A stretch of DNA of 64,000 bases, taken from NCBI GenBank assembly GCA_023548195.1, contig JAJHZJ010000496.1, positions 9,992,070-10,056,069 on the forward strand. Reading direction: 5' to 3'. The number at the start of each line of letters is the position of its first letter. Position 1 is the stretch's first letter. The notes beneath the pieces are model-generated. The model was given only the letters and a program-made list of their open reading frames with translations, was not told the origin of the DNA and did no database searches. Origin of the DNA: Bettongia penicillata ogilbyi. Taxonomy: Eukaryota > Chordata > Mammalia > Diprotodontia > Potoroidae. Made by a program: the position numbers and the translations under genes. This document shows, piece by piece, positions 20,625 to 30,779 of this stretch.

Positions 20625-21020
20625 CTAGATCTCCAGTTGAGAGACACTGTGGTTAACCAAAAAAGAACTAGATTCAAGTCCTGCCTCTAATACATACTAA
20701 TTGTGTAGCTGACCAGGGCAAGTCACTCAACTGCCCAGTGCCCAAGGCAACTCACTCAGACCATAAGACAGAGGGTTTGGAGTCAAAGAATTTATACATT
20801 CAATTCAAGCTCTGCCAATGACTACCTGCTTAACTTTGAGCAAATGTCTGCCTTCTCTGGATCTCAGTCCACATCTGTAAAATGAGGGGGTTGGTCTAGA
20901 TGATAGTAAAGTCTCTTCCAAATCTAAATTGGTGATGCTATGATCTTAAATTAGAGATAGCCTGCCAAGGTGGACAGATTTCCCAGGCGAAGGACTCACT
21001 ACACCCATGAAATCACAAAT
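20625..21020 (+). repeat. Same SINE subfamily, split by a younger MIR-type SINE
   Basis: The left part (20,625-20,757) has the head and 'cagtgcccaaggcaactcac'. The right part (20,945-21,020) resumes with 'cctgccaaggtggacag' and 'cacccatgaaatcacaaatc', the expected tail. The MIR-type element at 20,760-20,944 lies between them. Confidence 0.62.
20760..20944 (+). repeat. MIR-type SINE nested in the preceding SINE
   Basis: 'ttcaattcaagctctgcc', 'tgagcaaatgtctgccttctc', 'acatctgtaaaatgaggggg' and 'ttggtctagatgatagtaaag' follow MIR order. Confidence 0.62.
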
Positions 21021-21029
21021 CTCTACTAA

Positions 21030-21200
21030 AGGAAAAGAGAAAGATGAAACATTTAGAGCTGAAAGGGACCTTAGAAGTCTTCCAGTCTAACCCCAACATT
21101 TTTCTGATGATCTAACATGCCATAAATGGTGAAGTTTGCACCTAAGGGCAGAGCCAGGATTTTAACCAGGTCCTGGGACTCTAAATTCAATGATCTTTCC
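21030..21200 (-). repeat. MIR-type SINE, antisense
   Basis: 'agagctgaaagggaccttag', 'tccagtctaaccccaaca', 'gcagagccaggattttaacc' and 'tttccactatactacattgcc' are reverse MIR landmarks. Confidence 0.6.
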
Positions 21201-21225
21201 ACTATACTACATTGCCTCTTGCCTG

Positions 21226-21234
21226 CCCCTCCCT

Positions 21235-21317
<83 letters not shown>

Positions 21318-21321
21318 CATT
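21226..21321 (+). repeat. (CCCT)n(CT)n microsatellite
   Basis: CCCT units pass into a CT run of about 70 bp. The Leu/Ser and Arg/Glu open frames on both strands here are artefacts. Confidence 0.95.
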
Positions 21322-21469
21322 TCTCTGCCTCTCTGTCATCTTTTGTCTTTCTCTTTCTCTCCTTCTTCTCTTCTCATTCTCTCCTCCTCCTCTTTCTCTT
21401 CTCCCCTTCTCTCCCCCTCCTCTTTGCACTGTGAAAAGCTGATAACACAGCACTGTTTCACTCACTGCT

Positions 21470-21625
21470 ACACTGTATATGTGTTCGTCCTTCATTGTCG
21501 AAGAAGACCACGCCAACAGAGAAATAATGACATGACTTGCACTTGACTTTGTTTTGAGTGAGAGAGGGCTGTGCAGGTCACCAACCTCATTTCTCCTCCA
21601 GAGTCATCTGAATCCAGGCATTAAG
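21470..21625 (+). repeat. Marsupial SINE-like repeat ('GTTCGTCCTTCATTGTCGAA')
   Basis: GTTCGTCCTTCATTGTCGAA, 'gaagaccacgccaacag', 'gagagggctgtgcaggtcacc' and 'catttctcctccagagtcatctg' match a repeat remembered as abundant in opossum-like genomes. A short relative lies near 58,400-58,435. Confidence 0.6.
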
Positions 21626-21639
21626 AAAAGTCTTTCAGC

Positions 21640-22440
21640 CTTCCAGGTTCTGTGAATGAACTGTTATTTCAATCATATCAAATATTTCTTTTCAAAGAAA
21701 GGTCTCATGTCCTTTAAATCTACCCCTGTGACCTACAACAACATCATTTTGGTTGTAGTCCTTCCGACAATTAATCACAAACTACAAAATGTATTTGCCC
21801 CATAGATAACACCTATAACTCAGGTAGGTTGTATGGCAACATCAGAATATGTTAAAGATGCTGTTTCTCATCTCTAGAGTTTGCATCCAAGTCTATGTGG
21901 ACACATAAAAAATGAAGATGGAAAGATGGCATTAACTTCATTTATTTATGCTGTGAAGATGACCAGATCAGATAATTAGATTTTTTAAAACAAAATTCAA
22001 AACACTTTGGGTTCAGAATTCATTGTACTGGTTGTTTATTGCACAGATTTTTGACTTCTTCAATATCTGGATTGTTTTCTCCAAGATATGTCCCAAGTGC
22101 CCTACAACTTGATGGTCTTTCAGAGTGACTATGACTGGATCATCCACTAACTTGGAGACGTCTCCCCCATTTTAGGCTAGACCCCAGAAAATGGTCATAT
22201 AGTCTCTATATCTTTTCAGCTTCTTAGGACTTGCCAAAGTTTAAGCCATTCTGTATACTATTTGAGATCCCATAGATGCCTGCACTCCATGAGAGGGAAT
22301 GACATCTAACTTTAATAAAATATTGATAGTTTTCATCCATAAAAGTGAAACCCCCAACCTCATTTGCTCTCTTTTATATTTAGCAAAGAAAAATCACCAA
22401 TCTACCCAATTAAACCGAACAGAAATAGTAATATTTAGAG
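21640..22440. other. No gene or repeat recognised
   Basis: Moderately AT-rich unique sequence. Short frames have no family resemblance. Confidence 0.4.
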
Positions 22441-22559
22441 GTGGAAGGGGCACTGAGAAGAAGTATAGCTTAGTAAATAGCATACCAGACTTGAGATTTT
22501 AGAAGGTGAGTGTTTGAACCCTACCTCAGGCATGTACTAGATGTATGAACTGTGTTAAA

Positions 22560-22755
22560 AAGGCAGCATGATAAAATGGAAACAACATTGACTTTGGTGT
22601 CAGAGGACCTGCCTGTGGCATTTACTACCAAAGTGACATTGCCTAAGTCACTTATAGCTTCCCTGGGCATCAATTTCCTCATCTGTAGAGGAACAAATGA
22701 GAATATATAGAATTATTTTAAACACACTAAAGCATCATATAAATACCAACTTTTT
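22560..22755 (+). repeat. MIR-type SINE
   Basis: 'ggcagcatgataaaatggaaa', 'tgcctaagtcacttatagc' and 'tttcctcatctgtagagg' follow MIR order. Confidence 0.6.
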
Positions 22756-22759
22756 ATTC

Positions 22760-22910
22760 ATAGGCAATCTAGTCTAATGCCCTCATTTTACAGGGAAGGA
22801 AGCTAAGCTCCCAAATAAGTCAAACAGGAAACAAACCCAGGATTCAAACAGAGGCCCACCAACTCCCAAATTTCTGCTGCCCCCCAGTATCTCTCCACTG
22901 TACTGTGGTT
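22760..22910 (-). repeat. MIR-type SINE, antisense
   Basis: 'aatctagtctaatgccctc', 'attttacagggaaggaagc' and 'acccaggattcaaacagagg' are reverse MIR landmarks. It abuts a sense MIR on the left and another on the right. Confidence 0.55.
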
Positions 22911-22939
22911 TCATGCCATTTGGCATAAGGAGATTAAGG

Positions 22940-23130
22940 GGTAGAGTAACATAATAGAAATCTTAGAGACATAGAGGATAAGGAATTTGAGTTCCAATCT
23001 TGGTTCTGGCCATTAATGGTCCATATGACTGTGCATAAGTCATTTCCCCTCGCTAGGTTCTCCTCTGTAGAATGAAGTGGTTGGATTGGATGTAGCTCTG
23101 ACATTCTCTGAGCTTATGCAAAGCTCATCG
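22940..23130 (+). repeat. MIR-type SINE
   Basis: 'gttccaatcttggttctgg', 'gactgtgcataagtcatttcc' and 'gtagaatgaagtggttggattgg' in MIR order. Confidence 0.55.
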
Positions 23131-23589
23131 CTATCTTCATTTCCATAGTTACTGTATGAAGTATTACCATATGGAAGTTGGGTATATGGAATAATCGCTG
23201 ATTCCTCTCTCCACTTTCTTTGCTTCTTCTCGCGCCACAGTAACTAAATCCTCTTCTTCCAAGGGAACTCTAAACTCTGCACTTACCCCAGGTCTTCAGG
23301 CCTGTCTGTTATTTCCTAGACTGCCACAACCTTCTCCTCTACAGGAAACTGAACCAACTGTAATGATAAAACACACCATGCATGTCAGACCTTTTGACGT
23401 CTTCAGCAAATGTCCTTGAGTCAGTACTCCTCCTGCTCATCCTTGATTGCTAAGCTCTTTGGTCAGTCCACACCATCAGAGCAGAGCAGGGAAATGGGGC
23501 TCAATGGCAGCTGCCTTCTCTCCCTTTTTCCATGTTTCCTTCTTCCCTTCCTTCATTTTTCCACTTCTCTCATCTAGGAAAGAATTACA

Positions 23590-23915
23590 AGACAGATGAG
23601 TTGGAAGAGACCTTCAAGGCCAGCTACTGTAGCTCATACCTGAAGAAGGACCCCCTCTACTTCAGCTCTGACAAGGGAGTTTGTAGCCTCTGCTCAAAAC
23701 TGCCTAGAGATTAAGAGTCTGACACCTCCTGAGGAAGCCATTATGGTTATGGGACAGATCTAAAGATGGCGAGAGTTTGTTGCTTTCCTTAAGCCTTGTG
23801 CCTTTGGGGGCTAAGCAGGACAAGTAGAGTTCATTTTCAGTCCTTCAAATACTTTAAGGTAGATATCATGCCATCTTACTCTGCCCCCCTCTTTTCTTTT
23901 CTGTGGTTAAGCATT
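23590..23915 (-). mobile_element. CR1/L3-like LINE 3' end, antisense
   Basis: 'gagttggaagagaccttcaagg', 'cctttgggggctaagcagg' and 'tccttcaaatactttaagg' match, in order, the element at 13,690-14,025 and the reverse of 40,330-40,760. The open frame with an acceptor-like left edge at 23,577 is part of this repeat. Confidence 0.55.
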
Positions 23916-23924
23916 CCTAATTCC

Positions 23925-24301
23925 AAGAGACAGAGAGAAACAGAGACAGGACACAGAAGCAGAGATACAGAGAAGTAAGGAAGGAGGGAGGAAGTGGGAG
24001 ATGTGGAATGGGAGAAATTGAGGAAGGGGAGGGAGAGAGTAAGAAAGAAGGTGAGAGTGGGTATGAGGAGGAGAGAAAAAGAAAAGTGAAAAAGAGACAG
24101 AGAGGAGAAAAAGAAAAGAAAGTGAAGAAAGGATAGAGAGAGGGAGGAAAGTATGGAGGGAAAAAGGAGAGAAGGGAAAGAAAAGAGAGGAAGAGACGTA
24201 AAAGAGGGAAAGAGAAGGATAGAGAGAAGGAGGGTCAAGAGAGGAAGGAAGAGGAGGGGACAGCAGGAGAGGGAGAAAGAGGGGAAGGAAGAGAAGAGGG
24301 A

Positions 24302-24341
<40 letters not shown>

Positions 24342-24640
24342 AGGAAGGAAGGAAGGAAGGAAGGAAGGAAGGAAGGAAGGAAGGAAGGAAGGAAGGAAGG
24401 AAGGAAGGAAGGAAGGAAGGAAGGAAGGAAGAAGAAGGAAGGAAGGAAGGAAGGAAGGAAGGAAGGAAGGAAGGAAGGAAGGAAGGAAGAGAAGGAAGGA
24501 AGGAAGGAAGGAAGGAAGGAAGGAAGGAAGGAAGGAAGGAAGGAAGGAAGGAAGGAAGGAAGGAAGGAAGAGAAGGAAGAGAAGGATGGCAAGAGGAGGG
24601 AGAGAGAGAGATGACAGAAGCTAATAGTGAGAGGACAACA
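23925..24640 (+). repeat. About 700-bp purine tract with two-stage AAAG/AAGG array
   Basis: The plus strand is nearly all A and G. A pure AAAG run (about 24,300-24,342) passes into an AAGG array to about 24,577, broken by small interruptions near 24,430, 24,490 and 24,569. Long Lys/Glu and Ser/Leu/Pro frames are artefacts. Confidence 0.95.
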
Positions 24641-24659
24641 TGAATGTGGATAATGACCA

Positions 24660-25075
24660 TAAAAAGAAGAAAGGAATAAGCAAAAGTTTTATAAGAAATA
24701 TGATGAGATCACCTTGGGGTGGTACAGAGAAGTCAAGGAAACACTTCATAGAGAAAAATGGCTTCTGAGTTGCACCTAGAAAAAAGGAAGAGATTTCAGC
24801 AGTCAGAAATTGGGCAGAGGCTACCACAGATTCAGAAGATTAAATGAGCATAAATCCAGAGAGGAGAGAGGGTAGAATGAGAACTAGTAGCCCAAAGTGG
24901 GCCATTTGGGCTGGCCCACAGCATGCATGAAGTCGCGGTAGTATTGACTACGGCTGGAAACATAAATCTGGGCCCAGTTATGAAGAACCTTGGAACCCAG
25001 GATTAGGAGGTTATACTTTAGTAATAGACTGGGGAGTCACTGGAGGTTGTTGAGTAGCAGGCTAGGGAGGTCTTA
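24660..25075 (-). mobile_element. L2 LINE fragment, antisense
   Basis: 'aagtcaaggaaacacttcatag', 'cttctgagttgcacctag', 'cccagttatgaagaaccttgg' and 'gactggggagtcactggagg' are reverse-complement L2 blocks. Confidence 0.5.
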
Positions 25076-25084
25076 GTGGTACAT

Positions 25085-25760
25085 CAGTCAAAAGGGTCCC
25101 ATGTTTAAGGTCTTGAAGACAGCTCTCATATTGGCCCTTCACCAATCTATTTTCAAGCTTTGAATAAAAAGTCTGACTTACTGACACAGAACAAGCCCAA
25201 GAGCACTAGGCTAGAAGTCAGGAGACCTGTGTTCATGTCCCAGTTCTAACACTAAGTAGCTGTGTAACCTTGAGCAATTATCTCCAACTCCCTGTATTGC
25301 TAATTCCCTTATCTGTGCAGTGACAGATTTGGCCCCTTCCAACTCTAAATGATGTAATCACTATAAAAATCTTCTGGGACAAAATTTAGCAGATTCAAGT
25401 GATCTAGACTCCACCAAATCCTTCAGTCTTCCCTTATAGTGTCCATGGGGCTCTGGGTTCTTGAAGACCTTTTCTAGAGTTTGGATCACGCTGGCCAAGG
25501 ACCAAGTAAACATGGGCAAGATACTTTTTACTAACTCTCTTCACGTTGTCTCAGATTGCATTAGTTTTCTTGGCTGCCACAACATACTGTTCATTTCTAC
25601 TGACGATGCAGTCCACTAAAATCCTAAATCTTTTTCACACAAACTATTGCCTAGCCATATCATCATCACCAAACCCCCATCTTATATTTGTGAAGTCAAT
25701 TTCTTGAACTTGGATTCAAGACTTCCCAATTAATCAAACCATCAAATGCAGTTAACACAG
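25085..25760 (-). mobile_element. CR1/L3-like LINE fragment, antisense, with a SINE inside
   Basis: 'gtcttgaagacagctctcat' lies left of a SINE. 'ttcttgaagaccttttctag', 'tcagattgcattagttttcttgg' and 'gcagtccactaaaatcc' with 'caaactattgcctagccat' lie to its right. These are consecutive parts of one antisense LINE. Confidence 0.5.
25195..25370 (+). repeat. MIR-type SINE
   Basis: 'gctagaagtcaggagacctg', 'gtaaccttgagcaattatctcc' and 'cccttatctgtgcagtgac' in MIR order; it splits the CR1-like element. Confidence 0.6.
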
Positions 25761-26234
25761 GACCTGTCACATAGTAGGAACTTAAGAAATACTTGATGAA
25801 CACAGGGAGAGTGCTTTTCAAACCTTAAATTGTCATAGAAGGGCATTATTTATTTGTTTATCCCTTTATTATCATTATCATTTTTTCAAGTTGGCCTCGG
25901 ATTTAGTGACTTTTTATGTATTGATTCTGGTGTTCAGAAAAATTTAAAGAAATACATTTATGCCTCTTCCCTGAGGTTCAAAGGCAAACTTACAAATTTC
26001 CAGGTTTCTTTGTCCCTGGGTCAAGCTCCACTGCCTGTCCCTGATATATGGTGTTAAAATGAAGGCAGATCCCAAAACATGATCTTCCTGCGCAAAGGCC
26101 ATGAAATTGGTCCCAGTATCATTAATTACTCCAGATTTAGCACCACAAATTACAAATGCAAAGAGAATCTTAGACATACTCAACAATAACATTTTCATGT
26201 CTGTATTTTAAGAGGTCCTCAACCCAATCTAAAA
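25761..26234. other. No gene recognised
   Basis: Unique AT-rich sequence. Two overlapping open frames of 67 and 84 residues on opposite strands lack recognisable motifs. Confidence 0.4.
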
Positions 26235-26735
26235 TCGATTTATTAAGCCCCTATCACAGGTTCTGGGGACACAAATATAAAAATGGTCTCTGCCCGCAAG
26301 GACCTTGAATTCTGGAGGGGGGAGATACAACATTTACACAAAGGGAAAAATGCATATAGAATGATTTCAGGAGAGAGAATATCTTGACATCTAAGAACAT
26401 CTGGAACTGGCCTTGAGCTGAGCCTTGAAGGGAGGTGGAATTCTAAGAGGCATAGACAAAGAGAAGGGAATGACTTGTGCAAAGGAATGAAGGCAGAAGA
26501 TAGAATGCTGAGTTTGGAGAACAGCAAGTAGAGCAACTTGGCTGGAAAATCTAATACCTGAAGGAGAGTCATGTGATGATATCCTGGAAAGGTGAACTAG
26601 AGACAGATTGTGAAAATGTTTAAATGCCAAACTGAAGAGGAGTCTGTGTTTTTATCCTAGAGGCAATAGGGAGCTACATCATCAGACTGACACTTTAAAA
26701 ATGTTATTGATCAGTTAGGTCAAAGACACATTGGA
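26235..26735 (-). mobile_element. L2 LINE 3' portion, antisense
   Basis: 'tttattaagcccctatcacagg', 'tctctgcccgcaaggacctt', 'cttgagctgagccttgaaggg', 'ttgtgcaaaggaatgaaggc' and 'atcctagaggcaatagggagc' are reverse L2 blocks in order. Confidence 0.68.
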
Positions 26736-27004
26736 TAGGAGAGAGGCTCAATTGTAAATGCCTCCAGTTGACTTTTATGAACCTAGGCTTTATCCATATA
26801 ACTCTTAGCATTCTATCTACTGAGAGCTGGATTTAAGCCAATGCAAGGTCTTACAATTATGATCCAGTGATGCCTTCCCAAATTACAATTTTGCAAATAC
26901 AATTAGCCCTAGATTTTCTACAGATGGCAATGGGTGAAAATATTCTCCAAAAGTATGAGAGGTTTTCCTTTTCTTCTTTTTAAGTCCTGTGTAAAGCAGA
27001 TTTA

Positions 27005-27165
27005 AGCACTAGATTAAGGAAAACATCTTGTGAGGTAGTGAGTTCCCACTACTGCTTGACTTTAAGAAGCACCTGGATAAACCACTTTTCAGGGATGCTA
27101 CAGATGGGATTCAATCTTGAACAGGTTAGATTTTAAATTCCTTTCCATCTCTGAAATTCTGTTCT
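27005..27165 (+). mobile_element. CR1/L3-like LINE 3' end, sense
   Basis: 'taagaagcacctggataaacc' and 'attcctttccatctctgaaattctg' give the sense 3' end, finishing in an ATTCTGTT octamer-like end. Confidence 0.55.
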
Positions 27166-27970
27166 TTCTATCTACACTGGAGTGCCTTTCAATTCCAATA
27201 ATAAACATTCTTCCAGTGTAGAAAGAACCACCTAGATTGTAGCCAAATAAAACAGTATCCTTAGAAATAGGAAATTCTATTAGACTAAGGAAACGATGCC
27301 TGGAGAGTCTTCATGTGCAGTAACCATTCCATTCCCTTGCCCTTTCCCCTCTTCTCTTCACAAGCTTCTGCTCCTATCAGATTCTCTTTTGGATTGCTAC
27401 ACCCTCCTCTTCCCTATTATCTGCTCAGGGCACCCGTGGTGTTTTGGTGTTGCTCCAAAGCACACTGTCGATCTTTCTATTTGGGGCTGACTCCCAGTCT
27501 GGCAGTTTTGAACCCCAGATGTCTGAAAATGCCATCTCTGGTCTAATCAAAGGAGCAATGAGAGATGAGCCTAGGTGAGAGTCTGAGCTGGGGGAGTGGA
27601 AGAAACACACCAGCTGTCAAAACATCCAGCTGTCTGACTTTTAGCTGACAGAGAAAGGACATTTATCCTTCTGGACAGGACAGCATCTGGCTTACCTCTG
27701 CCTAACATTTACCCCAAGAAGGTAAAGAATCCAATATACTCCATCTGTAAGAAGTCTGTCCATTGTGAACTTCAACTCCGGAACCTTTGGAACAATGAAG
27801 CTTGATTCATTTCCCCAGGAAACTCAACTGTTTAGACTGGGCAGAGTGTAAAGAATACAGCTAAAATCCATTTTCTAACAGGTAATGGGATTGTCAATTC
27901 ATAGAGGACAGGTACGACCCCCAATCTAGCTATCCCTTTGCCAGGACCTAGCTTCCTGTGGGAAGCACTG
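27166..27970. other. Unique sequence, no gene supported
   Basis: Short frames at 27,296-27,610 on both strands have no recognised domain. No splice-flanked frame could be supported. Confidence 0.4.
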
Positions 27971-27974
27971 AATA

Positions 27975-28200
27975 TTCATCATCCAAATATTTGATAGGAT
28001 CATAGATTGAAAGCTGGGAGGGATCTTAGAGGTTATCATATCCAACACTCTTATGGATGAAGTCAGTAAACGGAGCAAAGAAAAGTTGTGACTTGACCAG
28101 GTCACAGATATAGCAAATATTTGAGGTAAGATTGGAACCCAGATTTTCTTGACTTCAAGTTCAGACCACCATTCACTACTCAGTCTGCCTCCTTTCTGCC
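27975..28200 (-). repeat. MIR-type SINE, antisense
   Basis: 'ggatcatagattgaaagctgg', 'gggatcttagaggttatcat', 'gattggaacccagattttc' and 'ccaccattcactactcagtc' are reverse MIR landmarks. Confidence 0.6.
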
Positions 28201-28204
28201 TCAA

Positions 28205-28400
28205 AATTGACACAGTGTGCCCTACTTAGAGTCAGAGAGGACTGAGTTCAAATCCTGTGTCCTGCAGTTATTAGCTCTGTGACCCTGGGCAAGGCACTTA
28301 TCCCTCTCTCAGTCTTGGGTTCTTCATCTTTAAAATGGGGATAAACATAGCACCTATCACATCGGGTTGTGGTAAAGATCAAATCCAATGAAGTAAACTC
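28205..28400 (+). repeat. MIR-type SINE
   Basis: 'actgagttcaaatcctgtg', 'gaccctgggcaaggcactta' and 'ctttaaaatggggataaac' in MIR order. Confidence 0.65.
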
Positions 28401-28424
28401 CTTTAGAGCTCCCTATAGATTTTT

Positions 28425-28598
28425 GCTCTGACTATGGTCTTGTATTTATTCTGTATATATTCATATGTGTGCATGATGTCTCCTCTGATAAAGTGCAAAC
28501 TGTTTCAGGGCAGGAATTATCTCATTTTGCCTTCATCTCCCCAGCACCTAGCACCATATCTGGTACATAGTAGGTCCTTAATAAATATTTGTTGCTTT
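28425..28598 (+). mobile_element. L2 LINE 3' tail, sense
   Basis: 'aagtgcaaactgtttcagggc', 'cccagcacctagcaccatatc' and 'acatagtaggtccttaataaa' form the L2 3' tail. Confidence 0.7.
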
Positions 28599-29060
28599 AT
28601 CCATTCAGCAAGCATTTATTAAACACCGATTGTGTGTTCAGCCCTCAGAATAAAAAGATAAAATGAAATAGTGCCTGTCCTTAAGGAACATACATCTGGG
28701 GTAGAGGAGGGAGGAAAGGAGATGTAGATATATCAATAAATACAAAATATATAAAAAGTATGGTGAGGTTAAGCAGGACAGTAACTTGGGGAGAATGAAG
28801 AAAAGATTCATGTGAGATAAGACTTAAAAGAAACTAGGGCTTCTAAGAGTGGGGGCATGGGGGACTTGCATTCCAAGGATGGAACACAGCCTAAGCAAAG
28901 GCACATAGGCAGGAAATGAGATGCTAAGTGGGAATGACAAAGCTCGGGGACCACAGTCAATAGGACAGCTTCCCCAGAACAGAAGAGCATGAAGGGAAGG
29001 AAGATCAAATCAACTTGGAAAGGGAGGCTGGAGCTAAATGCCAAGAAAGAAAGGCTGGAT
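28599..29060 (-). mobile_element. L2 LINE 3' portion, antisense, tail-to-tail with the previous
   Basis: 'attcagcaagcatttattaaac', 'gtgcctgtccttaaggaac', 'cattccaaggatggaacac' and 'aagcaaaggcacataggc' are reverse L2 blocks. The two L2 3' ends meet at about 28,598. Confidence 0.6.
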
Positions 29061-29574
29061 TTCCTCCTGGAGGCACTGAAGTTTTGGGAGCAGGAGAGAA
29101 GATTGATTGGCATAGCCTGCCGTCCCAGCTGTTTCCCTTCCAGGAAGTCAAAAGGTATTTCAGAAGTCCATAAAATTTTATAGATCTTTATTCGCCACTG
29201 ATAGTTATTTGGGCTTCTGGGAAATTTGCGAAACTATTTCAACTTGTTTCTTATGTTGGCAGATAGTATCACTGGGGATCCTTCGTGGTGGGAGGAAACA
29301 AGAGGAGGAAATTCTCCTTGGTATCAATTTATTCCTGTTATCTTATGAGGCTCTGAGGTAAGGGTATGATTGGAAGATATTGAAGCTACCAAAATTCAGA
29401 AGTCCCTGACTTTAACTGGAGTTGATTCAGCATCAAAAAGTCAGTTAGGGTTAGGTATAGTTAAGTATAGGTTAGTTAAGTATAAAGGTAAAGCATTCAC
29501 CTGCTTCTCTTGGCCAACAATTCTTTGCTCACCACTGGAGGCTCACTAAATCACTGGGACATAGGGATGAAGGG
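29061..29574. other. No gene recognised; short TTAAGTATA-type repeats
   Basis: Near 29,443-29,490 there are short direct repeats around GTTAGGTATAGTTAAGTATA. No exon or RNA gene seen. Confidence 0.4.
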
Positions 29575-29805
29575 AAAAAACAAATATTTATCGAATCCTA
29601 ATGATAAGCCAGGCACTGTGCTAAAAATTACAAAAATCTCCTTTAAGTCTCACAGCAACCAGGAAAGGTTCCTCCTACAGTTGAGGAAACTGAGGCAGAG
29701 AGGTTAAGTGACTTGCCTAGGACAAGTCTGAAGCCAGATTTTAACTCAGGTCTTCATGAAGTCCAGGTCCAGAGCTCTATCCACTGAGCTGCCAGATTGC
29801 GTAGT
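29575..29805 (-). repeat. MIR/L2-tail SINE, antisense
   Basis: 'taagccaggcactgtgctaa', 'agttgaggaaactgaggcagag', 'taagtgacttgcctagg' and 'ctctatccactgagctgcc' are reverse SINE landmarks up to the head. Confidence 0.7.
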
Positions 29806-29837
29806 AGGGAATATTATATATAACAAACTTGGCTTCT

Positions 29838-29932
29838 TTAAATACACACACATTTATCATATACATACATACACATATACACACCCACATATACGTATGT
29901 GTTTATGTCTGTGTATCTCTGTGTGTGAATAA
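29838..29932 (+). repeat. Imperfect CA/TA then GT low-complexity tract
   Basis: ATACACACAC, CATACATACATACACATATAC and TGTCTGTGTATCTCTGTGTGTG-like runs; the two halves are roughly complementary. Confidence 0.7.
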
Positions 29933-30009
29933 TTAGTGTGGATCTGTGGCTTCATTCATTTAGGGAACTCTTTGTGTGGAAACTTACTCCCTTAGTGCAG
30001 ATCAACCTC

Positions 30010-30165
30010 TCTTCCAAAACTTAGGATCATAGCTCTAGAGGTGAAAGAGACCATAAAGGCCACAGCATGTGACTTCCTTAGGTTACAGATAAGGAAATTG
30101 AGATGAAGTAACTCCCCAAGGCCACACAGGTCAAAGAAACGAGCTGACCCAACAATAGAATTTGA
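30010..30165 (-). repeat. MIR-type SINE, antisense
   Basis: 'ggatcatagctctagaggtg', 'gttacagataaggaaattgag' and 'ccccaaggccacacaggtc' are reverse MIR landmarks. Confidence 0.6.
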
Positions 30166-30234
30166 GAGCTGGGGCGCCTAGTGGATATCCCTACTAAAAC
30201 ATGCCTAACACCAGATAATCCAGCTTTGTCTTGT

Positions 30235-30480
30235 GGCTCTCAAAGAGGAAGACACCCACAACCTCCCAGAATGACCCATTCCACTTTGGGGTCACTTTGA
30301 TTGCCAGGAAATTTTGCTGACAGCAAGCCTGAATTGCCTTTGTGGTAACTTACTCCACTGCTCTCATTCCATATGGCCTAAAAAAACTGGACTAATCCTA
30401 GCCCTTCTTCCACATGATGGCCTTTCAAATATATGAAGATGGCTACCGTGACCCCCTGAATCAAAAGAAAAGCCTAGGTG
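30235..30480 (-). mobile_element. CR1/L3-like LINE fragment, antisense
   Basis: 'tgacccattccactttgggg' and 'gatggcctttcaaatatatgaag' match the antisense CR1/L3-like 3' region seen at 13,690. Confidence 0.4.
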
Positions 30481-30484
30481 CCTA

Positions 30485-30765
30485 TAGGATATTTGGCAGC
30501 TAGGTGGCATTATAGCGCATGAAGCACCAGGACTGAAGTCAAGAAGACTCATCTTCCTGAATTCAAATCTGGCCTCAAACACTTACGAGCTGTATGACCT
30601 TGGACAAGTCACTTAACCCTGTTTGCCTTGCTTTCCTCATCTGTAAAATGAGCTGCAGAAGGAAATAGCAAACCATTTCAGTATCTTTGCCAAGAAAACC
30701 CTAAATGGGGTCACAAAGAATCGGAAATGACTGAACAACAGTGAAAGTAACAAAATACATGATAC
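30485..30765 (+). mobile_element. Marsupial tRNA-like SINE (GGCAAAG family), sense
   Basis: It has 'tggcagctaggtggcatta', 'gaattcaaatctggcctc', 'ggacaagtcacttaaccctg', 'agtatctttgccaagaaaacc' and 'gaatcggaaatgactgaac', the full set in order. It is well conserved and so fairly young. Confidence 0.82.
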
Positions 30766-30779
30766 GAACAGATAGAATG

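Noticed and set aside
21126..21546. Overlapping frames of 76-118 residues over the CT repeat
   Set aside because: Leu/Ser or Arg/Glu runs from the dinucleotide repeat.
23532..23714. Possible coding exon: acceptor-like CTCATCTAG at 23,577 followed by an open frame
   Set aside because: The frame coincides with a CR1/L3-like antisense repeat whose blocks recur at 13,690 and 40,330, and no splice donor closes it.
24153..24614. Long open frames over the 24-kb purine array (up to 238 residues on minus)
   Set aside because: They consist of repeated Lys/Glu/Gly or Ser/Leu/Pro units forced by AAAG/AAGG repeats.
29443..29490. Telomere-like TTAGGGTTAGG motif
   Set aside because: Only one and a half units, next to GTTAAGTATA repeats; too short for an interstitial telomere.
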